From Eukaryota sp. TZLM1-RC (lineage: Eukaryota > Metamonada: BaSk clade), in NCBI GenBank assembly GCA_040285825.1, contig JAUPSS010000004.1:6641658-6705657 (forward strand): a stretch of DNA of 64,000 nt. The letters are read 5' to 3'. Positions 32,820 through 42,351 of the stretch are shown here, in pieces (the first letter of the stretch is position 1; each line of letters begins with the position of its first letter). Under the pieces are notes generated by a model. It was not told where the DNA came from and made no database searches. It saw only the letters and a program-made list of their open reading frames with translations. Position numbers and translations under genes: made by a program.

Positions 32820-33200
32820 AGTTGTTACATGATGCACAAATCACTGATTTGATCCACAACTTTATCAATCAGTCATCAACTCTACTGTCACATCACTCAA
32901 TACTTGTTTGGCCAGTCGCATCAGCCCTATTGTTTTTTAGGAGATTTGTTCAAGAGGATTTTTGCTCACAATTGATCAATTCAGGTGACGAAGAAAACAC
33001 TTTGATTTATCTACCCTATATGATGCATTTCATCAATCAAATTTGATTACATCTATTGACGAACGATTTGCTGTTGGTCAACATTGTGTACTTGTTGCAT
33101 TCTGGATCAAATCCAGAACAGCAAAAGTTTTTCTTTTTAATAGTCTTCGTTATAATGAAGAACAACATCAAAAACTTAATTCAATAATTTTTTTAAAAAC
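32820..33200 (+). pseudogene. Ulp1-like cysteine protease relic
   Basis: Two frames join to give a helical ITDLIHNFINQ start, a TLIYLPYM strand and then GQHCVLVAFWI ... VFLFNSLRYNE. This resembles the C48/Ulp1 layout (substrate-binding start, H-W/V strand, then an FxDSL strand with Asp here Asn). Stops interrupt it. Such proteases are encoded by several large DNA transposons, including Polintons. The match is to a pattern only. Confidence 0.4.
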
Positions 33201-33299
33201 TTGGAATCATTATTAGTCAGAATTTATCTTAATTTTTTCAATCTAATTCAAATACCCTTTAGTGACACCAGCCAATGTTAAAACACAATTTACTCTCAG

Positions 33300-34000
33300 A
33301 ATTTTTGCATTTTGATAATGAAAGAGAACATTTCCATATCTTACTGTCAATCAACAAGAAAGATTGTTGCAAATTCTGTTTCTAATATTTTTACTCGAGA
33401 ACAGATTGAATTAAATCTTTGTTTTTGTGATCTTGTAGAAAAGTCAACAAGCAGAAATGAACATTATTGTAAAGTTGATGATAAAAATATCACTTTATAT
33501 TATCATTGCTCTGAGAATGAATTGTTAAGTTCATTGAGAAGATTATTAGAAACTTATAATCCATATAATGTGTGGTTTCAATATTGTTAAATTTGACACC
33601 CCACATATTATGAAGCGTTCTGAAAATGAGGACCTTTCTAGGGTGAAATCGATGCTAGTGAATGGGTTCATTACTATAACTCAAATTTTATAGAATTGAA
33701 TTACAAACACTTGACCCTTTAATTACTGGTCGATTTGTTGTTAATACTTGTAGTATTTACAAAAATTATTATCTATTATGCAAATTAAAAACAGTTTCGA
33801 AAATATTATTAGGGGCAAGTTGACCTTGATCCTCGGTATATTGCAAAGTATTGGCAGGTTCATGAAGATGATCCCTTCTCAGATTTTCCTTATCCCAAAG
33901 AAGAACTGCAGTTGCAGTTTATTGTTTAAGTGATACAGATTTAACCATGAAATTATTTAATTTCTTTAACTGACGAATTCATGGAAACTGTTCAACATAA
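33300..34000 (+). pseudogene. Family-B DNA polymerase exonuclease-domain relic A
   Basis: Frame 33312-33590 ends SENELLSSLRRLLETYNPYNVWFQY. A one-base shift continues NIVKFDTPHIMKR, the Exo II pattern (YN..xFD.P.i..R). Further on, TGRFVVNT and then CLSDTDLTMKLF resemble the spacer and the Exo III Y-x3-D pattern. The order and spacing fit the proofreading domain of protein-primed or Polinton-type PolB. Many stops; no polymerase motif can be read with confidence downstream. Confidence 0.5.
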
Positions 34001-34420
34001 ACCTTATGATGGAAACTCGTCACATTCACTGTTTGGAAAGTGCAGCAGCCTATGTCATGAGACTAGTTTAATAATATCATTTTTTAGATTCTAATTCTGC
34101 TGGGATTCTTTAATTGTCTTTTCAAGATTTTGAATTGACCCCCATTCCGTATCTTGAGCTTGAGTACATCGGTTATTGCTTCAACATTTGAATGATTATT
34201 GCTAAATTTATTGAACTATATCTAAAAAACTTGCCATTAAGAAGATATCCTATCAACCATCTCCAACACCAAGATGAGGATTTAAATCTAATGAACCAAC
34301 AAAGTACTACCCTCACATTCACAGAAGCCAGAATTGAGCAAGAAATGTGGTTTAGACCTCAAAAGATAGTGAATGGACGGAACATGCGGCAAAAATATAG
34401 ACAAAGTATAGTTTCTGACT

Positions 34421-34825
34421 TTAAATACGTTTTGAACGCAATGTAAAGGCTTTCGTACTCAAGGCTTGTAGATCATGTATAAATTCTTCTCTTCGGCTCC
34501 TTTTTAGCTTGGCAGTCAACAACGGAGAAGAACTACCAAATTGACTGGTCTTGTGCTGACGAACTGAGTTAGAATGACTGGAAAGGTCAGACATTTGAAG
34601 AGTGTTGTTGAACTTCTGCAAATTCAAATCTTCAGCACTACAAGACTGTTGCGCTAGACTAATAGCGCTATTCAAAGAAAGACTCCGATCAGAAGACATT
34701 AAAGCAAAGATATGATGGCTGAGAGCGTGTGTCCTCTTAGCTGGTACATTATGATATAGTTGAAGAAACAGTGGAAGGTGTTGCATCAGATTAGATTGTT
34801 GAACCTTTTTCAATAAACTTTTCAT
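34421..34825 (-). CDS. Hypothetical protein, 134 residues
   Basis: Starts at ATG 34825. Ser/Leu/Gln-rich and helical (LPLFLQLYHNVPAKRT, then SLNSAISLAQQS), with a basic KLKRSRREEF end. No family recognised. It abuts a dispersed repeat on its 5' side and a decayed transposon on its 3' side, so it may be a transposon-encoded or fragmentary gene. Confidence 0.3.
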   Translation of the reverse strand: MKSLLKKVQQSNLMQHLPLFLQLYHNVPAKRTHALSHHIFALMSSDRSLSLNSAISLAQQSCSAEDLNLQKFNNTLQMSDLSSHSNSVRQHKTSQFGSSSPLLTAKLKRSRREEFIHDLQALSTKAFTLRSKRI

Positions 34826-34844
34826 TAATTCTACTTTAGATGCT

Positions 34845-34985
34845 TGCTTTCGGAGTAATACTTTACTGATAGTTGTATTCGTAATTTGATAAAGGAATGT
34901 CTAATTCAATGTTTTAAAAACAAAAAATGAAAACAAAATAAACCATAGCTGGAAAATACACAGACTTTGCTCAGAAAAATATAGT
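34845..34985 (-). repeat. Dispersed repeat, inverted copy of 46370-46505
   Basis: About 140 bases match the reverse complement of 46370-46505 closely, covering a stretch through CTTTGCTCAGAAAAA, the CATAGCTGGAAAATACACAG segment and GGAGTAATACTTTACTGATAG. Confidence 0.8.
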
Positions 34986-35363
34986 TTTCGTCATACGCTT
35001 TCAAATGCTGAAATGCATCAATGATCCACTGTCCAATTTTTGGTTTTACGGTTGTTGCCAATTAATTTAACCTTACATCATCTATAGCTACGTTGTTCTG
35101 TGAATGTTTGGTAATGTTTTCGGTACAGTATTCTCCAAATCTTTTTCTCAGCCGTTTTTTAAGGGGGAATTAAGAGAAACGTCCAAGACCAGATTGCTCA
35201 GATCCAACGTCAATGACTTCAAGTGTGAAGTCAGTCTGTGTGTGAAGCAGCCTGATAGTAGTCGAGCAAAGTAACATGACGTTTTTTTGGTGGTTCAGAA
35301 GCAAGAAGGTTTGGCATATTGACTTTCAAAAATGTTCGAACTGAATAATTTTCGTACAATCTC
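34986..35363. other. Probable transposon relic, unassigned
   Basis: Minus strand has a short MPNLLASEPPKKRHVTLLDY frame followed by stops. Probably part of the same repeat family as the 34.85-kb segment. No gene supported. Confidence 0.3.
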
Positions 35364-35800
35364 AGACAAGTGTCGATGGGACCACTATCATTACTGAAGT
35401 GAGATCAACTGATGTGTGTAATAATTCTTTCATACCATTAGCTCAGTCAAAACACAAGAATCTGCTGTCTGTTGCCAAAAATTCTAAAATTGATAAATAT
35501 AAAGCAAAGTTGGTATCCTTGAATGCTGAATCTCACACTGATTATGTCCTTTGTTCATTTGCCTTTTCCATACATGGTACACTTAGACCACTTGTTTTAT
35601 CTTTTTTGAATGATTTTGTGGCAATTGTACAAGAAGAATTTTTGACAAAACGTTTTGGCAGAACAGAATTGTATTTTGAATTTTTAAAGGTGTTGTACCG
35701 TCATTGTCTTCTGCTTTATTATCTCTTGGTCGTTTTTATGAAGGAAAAAATTTCAGTCAATTTTTGTTGACTGATTTGTGATATGAAGATTTAAAATTTT
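35364..35800 (+). pseudogene. Non-LTR retroelement 3' end
   Basis: Starts in the endonuclease core (DGTTIITEVRSTDVCNN), then KYKAKLVSLNAES, FAFSIHGTLRPLVLSFLNDF and the C-terminal RTELYFEFLK. Nearly identical tail to the 9.5-kb relic. Confidence 0.7.
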
Positions 35801-36069
35801 AATTTTTGTGTTTAGTTTTTTGAAATTAGTTTATTTTTATTAAACTTACACACTTGACAAATAAATTTTTTTTGAAAGTAATAAATTAAAAATTCTTAAA
35901 CAATTCAGAATTCGCAAAGTTCGAACTTTTTTGGTAACATATCCCCCATATTGAGCCTTTGAGACTTAGATTTTTTTTTAAAAAATTGCATTGAATAGGT
36001 TCAAGCAACTTTAACACATTGTTCATCAACTTGCTCCGAGACTCAGAGCGCCAGAGTCCCACAGATCAG

Positions 36070-37101
36070 ATGAGTGTGTCTAGCACTCATTCATCTGATC
36101 GTGCTCATTCAGATTGTGTAAGCTTGACAACCGCCAGTGTGCTTGTCATTGTCCCTCTGGAGTGTCGCCCTTGCATTCGAGCAGCACGAGCTGTTCTACG
36201 ATACTTACATTCTCTCAACATATTCACTTTTGTTGAGCGAACTGTTCATCGTTTAGTCTTCTCTCTTGGTCCACACGTTTTTGATACTGGTTCCATTAGT
36301 TCTGTAGACTATGTGGTGGCAATTGGTGATGATACTACTGTTATATATGCTTCTTCTCTCTTTCCAGAACATCCACCTCCGATACTAGGTCTCCACATCA
36401 CAGATTTTCCAACGTTTATAGCCCAATGGCATGTATTAAACTACAAAAAAGTGATTCAAAACCTCTTAAACAACACTTTTTCCACTTGTCCTCGTCACCG
36501 CATCTCTGCCACTCTTAACATCGTTAATGATGGAACCACAATCCGATCATCTCCCTTCACAGTTCTCTCTGATATTGTAATTGACCGTGGGCAATCTCCT
36601 TCATTATGTAACCTCGAAACGTTTTGTGATTCACAATTTGTTACTACCATTCAAGCTGATGGAGTCGTGTTTGCGACGCCTACAGGCTCTGCTTATTATT
36701 CTTCTGCTGCTGGAGGGCCTACTGTCCATCCCCTGGTGCCTGCCTTTGTTTTAACTCCCATTTGCCCACATTCTCTTTCTTTTCGACCTTTAGTCATGCC
36801 AGATTCAACTGTTTGGAAGATTAGGGTCTCTGAAAACTCTAGGGATACAGTTTCCATAAGTTTTGATGGTAAATTCAGGCAACCTTTAAAGGGAGGAGAC
36901 TTTGTCACCATTTCTCTTTCCTCTTTCCCTCTTAATACTGTTGTAAAGGACGGAGTCACGGAAGGGTGGCTTGGTTCTCTTAACAAAAGCTGCAATCCAA
37001 CCCCCAAAGATTGTGATAGTCTTGGTAGGTTGTTTTGGGAAGAGGAAGGAGAGTTGAAGGAAGAAGAAGTTTGTAATAGATCTGTGAGTAATGTAGAGTA
37101 G
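36070..37101 (+). CDS. NAD kinase-like protein with altered GGDG motif
   Basis: 343 residues from the ATG at 36070; the frame is open upstream only to a TTG. Residues about 205-260 carry the strongly conserved NAD-kinase block: TIQADGVVFATPTGSAYY, SAAGGPTVHPLVPAFVLTPI and CPHSLSFRPLVMPDS. The nucleotide-binding GGDGT, at residues 86-90, is instead GDDTT, and the substrate-ribose NE motif before the (V/I)I.RG strand appears as SD (VLSDIVIDRG). The family phosphorylates NAD to NADP. The retained first-motif Asp may allow activity, but the glycine losses suggest altered or lost catalysis. Tail-to-tail with the TTLL gene. Confidence 0.85.
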   Translation: MSVSSTHSSDRAHSDCVSLTTASVLVIVPLECRPCIRAARAVLRYLHSLNIFTFVERTVHRLVFSLGPHVFDTGSISSVDYVVAIGDDTTVIYASSLFPEHPPPILGLHITDFPTFIAQWHVLNYKKVIQNLLNNTFSTCPRHRISATLNIVNDGTTIRSSPFTVLSDIVIDRGQSPSLCNLETFCDSQFVTTIQADGVVFATPTGSAYYSSAAGGPTVHPLVPAFVLTPICPHSLSFRPLVMPDSTVWKIRVSENSRDTVSISFDGKFRQPLKGGDFVTISLSSFPLNTVVKDGVTEGWLGSLNKSCNPTPKDCDSLGRLFWEEEGELKEEEVCNRSVSNVE

Positions 37102-37262
37102 AGATTTTGTAAATAATTTTATTCCTATTGGGTTTATTATTAAAGAAACTTAATTGATAAAATCAGATAAAACTAAAATGAATTAATTAATCAATGTAGA
37201 TAAATGATGAAAAAAGTAACAAAAATATTAAAAAAATACAAGAACAATCTTTAAATGAAATG

Positions 37263-39333
37263 TCAACCTGTTGAATACTTCCTTGGTCGCTGATTTTGTT
37301 GGGGTACTAATGCTGTGCCAGACAACATTGGAATTCTAAAGCTTCCTTCCCTAGGTTCTTGTGGCATTATATTAACAATAGGTTTTCTTTTTGGATTAAT
37401 TGCACGAAGGGAAAACGCACCATGCCCTAAAGTGGATCCTGAACGAATAGGGGTAGGTTTAACTGATGGTTGTCGAAATAATCTATATACAAAATCCTTA
37501 ATATTAGCATTCTTGAGCAGGTTTTCCCTAACCACTCTTTCATATAACCTACTTCTTTCGGTAGTTTCTTCAATAACTCTTCCAATTAAGTTATCAGTAA
37601 TTCTCCTATCTGCTGCTGGTAAATCTAGATAAACCGGGACATATGGCTTAGTCACGTGAAGGTCAGCAACTGATGGTGCTCTAGAAACGGCAGGTGATGT
37701 TTCCACAGGGTCAACAACTGGAGGAGCAGGCGGTGGTGGTCTCTTCTTTGGTAATGAATTAACCTCAACTCTACTAGATACATTACCAGCACGAACTTTC
37801 TTTTCCCTCCGCTCTCTCCTCTCCTTTTCCTTTCGTTCTTCTGCCTCCCGCTCTTTCAGCTTTTTTTCAACGTTAGCTCTCCTCATCCTTGAACTAGTGG
37901 TTTCGGCTAGGGTAGTGGGAGGTACAACAAGGTTGGAGAAGCGATTTGATAATGAACAAGAGGAAGAAGAATCATAGATCAGTTCATAATCACCAAAAGA
38001 GCTCAATACTTCAAATTTTTGACCAGTCACTTCCTTTTTCGACACAGCCTTCTTTCCATATAACCGTTGCTTGAACTTTTTCTTTTGCTCCTTTTTCCAT
38101 GCCTTCTTATCAGTTCTTGATAATGAAAGTAATTGAAGAGTGTCGCTAATAAGCGATTGTTTAATCTCCAAATCAAGGGGAGAATCACAAGAAAAAGAGG
38201 GTGAATGGTTAACTTCTAATAAATGCGGTTTTAACTTTGAATCGATTAGAAAATCGAAACCAAGTATTTCAAAGCAAAGTGACCTTCCGGATTGAGAAGT
38301 TGCACCTACAACAGTTCTATATGTGTGAGCCAGGGTAGGTTGGATTGCAATTAAAGTCTTAATGATTGCCTCCTTGATTTGATTGAAAACTACCTCCGCA
38401 TCGTGACCTTCACTTGTTAAATGCCTAACAACCCCTAAGAGGGACCACTTCGAGCCTTCGTCGTCTTGATTTGAGTTTGAATTTTGAACAAAATTTTCAT
38501 TTGTCTTGTTAATTGCATAATTAGTTAAATGAACAAAAGCATTATCTAAATTCCTTCCAGTAGGTTCTGAATAGGGCTCCGTACAAAACCTAGCCAAACC
38601 TTTATTATAATAGTAAATAATTAAAGGGTCAACAGAAAAAACCAAGCAATAAATCCTCAAATCAAACTTAGTGTTGTTAATTAAATAGGGTTTTGAGAGG
38701 TATTCTTGTACCACACAATTATCATCTTCATCTATATCATCTAAAGGGTTTCGAGTCAAAAAGATTCCCTTTCCCTGACAGCTGGCATCAGGTTTACTAA
38801 TGAAAGTAGACCTGGTTTTCTTTTTGGATAAATAGTTCCTAAATTCGATTATTTCTTGGGGAATTACCCAGGTTAATGGGAAAAAATCATATTCTTCTGG
38901 GTGTAGCTTGTGCATTCTAGTGAGATTTCTTGCCAAATTGTCCTTTCTGGCGATTTCAGACATTCCAGGAAAGTGGTTGACGCATTGATAGGGGTTTAAC
39001 TTAAGCACACGTTCAAGGTTCACCGACCGGTCCATCCAGTAGAGATTCCAGTCTTCGGTTTCATCAACAATCTTCCATTTAAGAGCCTGTACACAATTAG
39101 CAACGACTTCGTATCTGAGATGAGAAAAAAGGAAGGGTGGCGTACTTGCAGTTGTCCAAGCAGACAAGAATATCTGTAACTTTCCTTCTACGGCGTTTAC
39201 GAGTAGAGGGACGAGAAGAAGAATGATGATAAGTGGGTTCATCGTAGAAGGATTCAGATTCACTTTGGAAGGAAAAGTTCTCCTGATCGACGCTGCTTTG
39301 TGGAGAAGAACACCTTGAATTGGAAGAGGACAT
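37263..39333 (-). CDS. Tubulin tyrosine ligase-like (TTLL) polyglutamylase
   Basis: Exons 39146-39333 and 37263-39114 give 679 residues. The 31-nt intron (GTACGC...CTCAG) splits the motif LDNCKYEVV. A Ser-rich and RKRRRRK N-terminus leads into the ATP-grasp core: NHFPGMSEIARKDNLARN, FFPLTWVIP, FISKPDASCQGKGIFL, VQEYLSKPYL, KFDLRIYCL, GLARFCTEPY and HLTNYAINKTNENF, then GFDFLIDSKLKPHLLEVNHSP. The C-terminal 300 residues are charged, with Lys/Glu-rich and Pro-rich runs, as in TTLL6/13-like enzymes that bind microtubules. TTLLs add glutamates to tubulin tails on axonemes and basal bodies. The class (TTLL4/6/13) is inferred from the core. Confidence 0.93.
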
Positions 39334-39394
39334 CGGCTAATAGCACAAAAATGTCAAATAGTAGTAACCCGTTGAGATTACTGGAATATGAAGA

Positions 39395-40150
39395 TGAAAT
39401 GAACAAATTTATTGAACAAATTAAGTGAATTGATTCTTGGAACATCCACATTTTAAAACTCAACCAAAAACCTTCACTACTGCTTTTACCTACTCAAAGC
39501 CCATCAATTGAATGACGAATATATTTTCGCTATTCACTAAAACAGCTATTCACTTCGTAATGTTATTCAAAGTGGAGTTAATATAACGAGGAAGAGCTTT
39601 TAATAACGAAAGTACAATTCTGACCATCCACTTCAGAAAATCAAATGTACGACCACTTTCTTTGAAAAGTTGCCCTAAATCATCTAAAAGGTTTAGACCT
39701 TCAGTTCTAATAGTACCAAAAATTGAAATAGCAATTGGGACAAATTTGATGTTTCTACCTCTTGCTCTATTGAGACATTGTAGAAGGGCTTCGTATTTTG
39801 ATTTCTTGAAAAGCTCTGCAACTTTGTGATGAGCACATTTTAACAGATCATAAATACAATCACGAACTGCATTGTGGATAATTGATCTATTTTGAGTGAA
39901 TTTTCAGCAGGAAATAATGTGATCAAAAGAACCAAAAGAACCAAATTTACATTTCATATCTGACAAGCATTGAAGAGGAGTTAGAATAAGTTTGATTCGC
40001 ATGACTGTCAAAAATTGAATATCTGAAAGCAATAATCCAAAACGGTGAGGAATTTGTGTTATCAAACAATATGAACTTTTGTACAAGAATTTAAACTGCA
40101 CAAAGAAGAAGATACAAAGTATTTCAAAGAAAAATCACCGAAGTGAATTA
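39395..40150 (-). pseudogene. Non-LTR retroelement 3' end, subfamily B
   Basis: Minus strand: 39904-40101 has the pre-finger region and finger remnant (MKCKFGSFGSFDHIISC), then HNAVRDCIYDLLKCAH. The endonuclease core is deleted, and the C-terminal block KYEALLQCLNRARGRN, ISIFGTIRTEGLNLLDDLGQ, ending near 39550, is readable. The tail to about 39395 is shared with the 6.1-kb copy. The 5' edge lies beside a Fanzor remnant. Confidence 0.75.
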
Positions 40151-40168
40151 AGCTGATCTGTCCAAAAC

Positions 40169-40600
40169 TTAAGGACTTTCATTTCCTTTAAAATACTGAT
40201 CCACAACATGATACTTATTAAGAACAGCCTTGACATAACGACTCCGTAGACATCCACACGTCGTGCAAGTGAGTAATCCATGTCTAAGGACCGTTGGAGT
40301 CTTTGCTCTTCCGCGCAATAGTTTTTCGTTCGGAAGTCCTCTTACCTGTTCGAAAAATCTTTTTCTAATATTGATGTTGGAATTTTTCAATATTTCTTTC
40401 AAGAAGAGCTTCAGAATTTTCCGGGTAATTGGATTCAACAGGGGTCAAAAATCTGCAAATTGCATGTGTGTCTCCGAAAGCATGCCCAGGTATCTCAAAG
40501 CTCTGATGTGGAAATGAATTTTTCTGAAGTGAATGTGACTTTGATAATTTCAAAGAATAATTTGCCTTATATAAGCAAAAACAAGAGGCCTAAAAATTTC
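40169..40600 (-). pseudogene. Probable Fanzor remnant (copy 4, C-terminal)
   Basis: Minus-strand frame 40169-40438 shows TPTVLRHGLLTCTTCGC, then RYVKAVLNKYHVV ... GNESP. This parallels the Fanzor zinc-ribbon half (HGLL.C...C), the RuvC-III NRD.NA.LNI motif and the G.ERP end, with the catalytic positions degraded. The upstream frame 40365-40553 is compatible but unrecognised. Confidence 0.45.
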
Positions 40601-41471
40601 AGAAAAACACCCTTTATAATATAATTAAGTCGTTGGGTTAAACGCGAATTCACACTTACATTGAGTAAAAATATAATGTAGAATATGAAATAAATTTAAG
40701 GTTCTGGCCGACAATAATTGTTTCAAATCACCATTGATCTTGGATTGATCTGGCAAACTTGTTTTCAGCTTATAAAAAATGAATTAAAACAAATCTACTT
40801 TGAGCAGATGAACAGAATCCCTTTCGAAGTTGAAAATAGGTTTCCAGAACATTTGGGAAATTTGTAAAAAAAAATAGTTCATATTTGTACGATATATATA
40901 GGGGTCGAGATATTCGTTCAATAATTTTTTGAAGTTATTTTTCTACTGATAATGCAAATGAATTTAAATCTTCTGAAACACTATATTTTGTAATCCTTCC
41001 AATAGATTTAAGACACAATTTTGGAACCCCTCAGGTACTGTATGAAAATATAAATTATGGAAACCATGCATCCTGTTCCACTAAAGCACTAGATGCCAAC
41101 GGAAAATTTAGAAGAAAAGACTGAAGCAATAAAGAAGCTTCATGACAAATCTCGGTGACCAAAGGAAGGTTGGTCCGAATTTGTTGCACCGCTGCAGGGG
41201 TCAGCAGCGAGTTAAGTGCACAAGACCGAGTGAATACACGTGACACAGAGTGGGTGTCTGTCATGTAGTGAGAATAAACAGCTCATCTATCAAATTTTAC
41301 ACTTGTCGCCCCATTTTCGACTTCTGGTTGCCTGTTCTGGGAGGTTTTTAACCCTCAACTTGGTTTTGGGAGGTTTTCACTATTCCCACACTTTCCCCTC
41401 ACTTCATAAACTATGTTCATAAACTAGGTATCCTTTGTAAAAGTTTCTGGAATTTCAACTCTATGTAACTC
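40601..41471. other. Intergenic, no gene supported
   Basis: AT-rich to 41040. A 69-codon minus-strand frame (41055-41264) has protein-like composition but no family. The right end should hold the promoter of the MJ1316-RCC1 gene. Confidence 0.35.
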
Positions 41472-42002
41472 ATGAAAGACGCTCTCAGCATCATCAACAG
41501 ATTAGTCCACGATACTTCTTTGTCTAAAGAACGTTTCTTTGTTGGGTATGAGGATAGATTTGGCGGTGCATTCTTCCTCACTCTTCACGATTTTCTTGCC
41601 TTATCTGTACCATCTCACAGAATTCGCTACATATCTCAAGGAAACTCAGTTCTCTGGTCTCGCACAAAACGAATCAACCTTATTGGCTCTGTTGCACCTT
41701 CTGTTTCTTTATTCTCATCTCCAACACCTGGTGTTCTCTCCCGATGTTTTCCTCCTCATGCTACTGGTAGAAAGAATTTCCAGTTACCCTTCTTCTCTAA
41801 CATTGTTTCTTGTAGTGTAGGTGTTCATCATACATTGACACTCACTGCTTGTGGTAATTGTTATGGATTTGGTCTGAACAAATTCTACCAATTAGGCAAC
41901 AACTACCCCCAAAGCAGCACTTTCAAATCTCAACAACCACAACTACTTCTCTCCAATGTTCTCTCATATGTTGCTGGTGGACGTTATTCTGGTGGACATT
42001 GA
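41472..42002 (+). CDS. MJ1316/DUF504 domain fused to RCC1 repeats (short or truncated)
   Basis: 176 residues. Residues about 5-72 match the MJ1316 RNA cyclic-phosphate-end recognition domain (YEDRFGG...LTLHDFLAL...PSHRIRYI...VLWSRTKRINLIG). From about residue 110, an RCC1-type blade is seen (VGVHHTLTLTACGNCYGFGLNKFYQLGNN), and the start of another (VAGGRY) where the frame stops. A frame shifted by one base continues to 42075 with DIELNERELEALFN and a stop, so either a frameshift or loss of further blades is possible. Role unknown; RNA-end binding is a family inference. Confidence 0.6.
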   Translation: MKDALSIINRLVHDTSLSKERFFVGYEDRFGGAFFLTLHDFLALSVPSHRIRYISQGNSVLWSRTKRINLIGSVAPSVSLFSSPTPGVLSRCFPPHATGRKNFQLPFFSNIVSCSVGVHHTLTLTACGNCYGFGLNKFYQLGNNYPQSSTFKSQQPQLLLSNVLSYVAGGRYSGGH

Positions 42003-42351
42003 GCTAAACGAACGAGAGCTGGAAGCCCTTTTCAATACTGTTGAAGATATCTCTGTTCATTTAGACAATCTGTAATAAAGTAAGTTATTTTGTAAATAAA
42101 TAGTTGATGTTTTTTGTTGTTTATTTGAACATTATTGGCACGTTATTATGCAAAGAAGCTCCTGAACTGTGTGTTCTAGGTTTTCTGTGTTTTATGTCTA
42201 CACCATTAAGTAAAAGTTGAAAACTAAGGCCCATAGATGTCGTAGGGAGAAACCAGACGTTGGTGCAAGATCTGGTTGGTGAAAAAAAATTACACCTAAA
42301 TGCAACCAAAGTGAAAAACACAATCCCTATCAATCATTTTTCATCTCCTAA
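42003..42351. other. Upstream region of transketolase
   Basis: No gene. Contains the tail of the preceding frame to 42075 and presumably the transketolase promoter. Confidence 0.35.

Noticed and set aside
41055-41264. 69-codon minus-strand ORF
   Set aside because: Composition is plausible but there is no family match, no intron or neighbour support, and it lies in an otherwise empty region.
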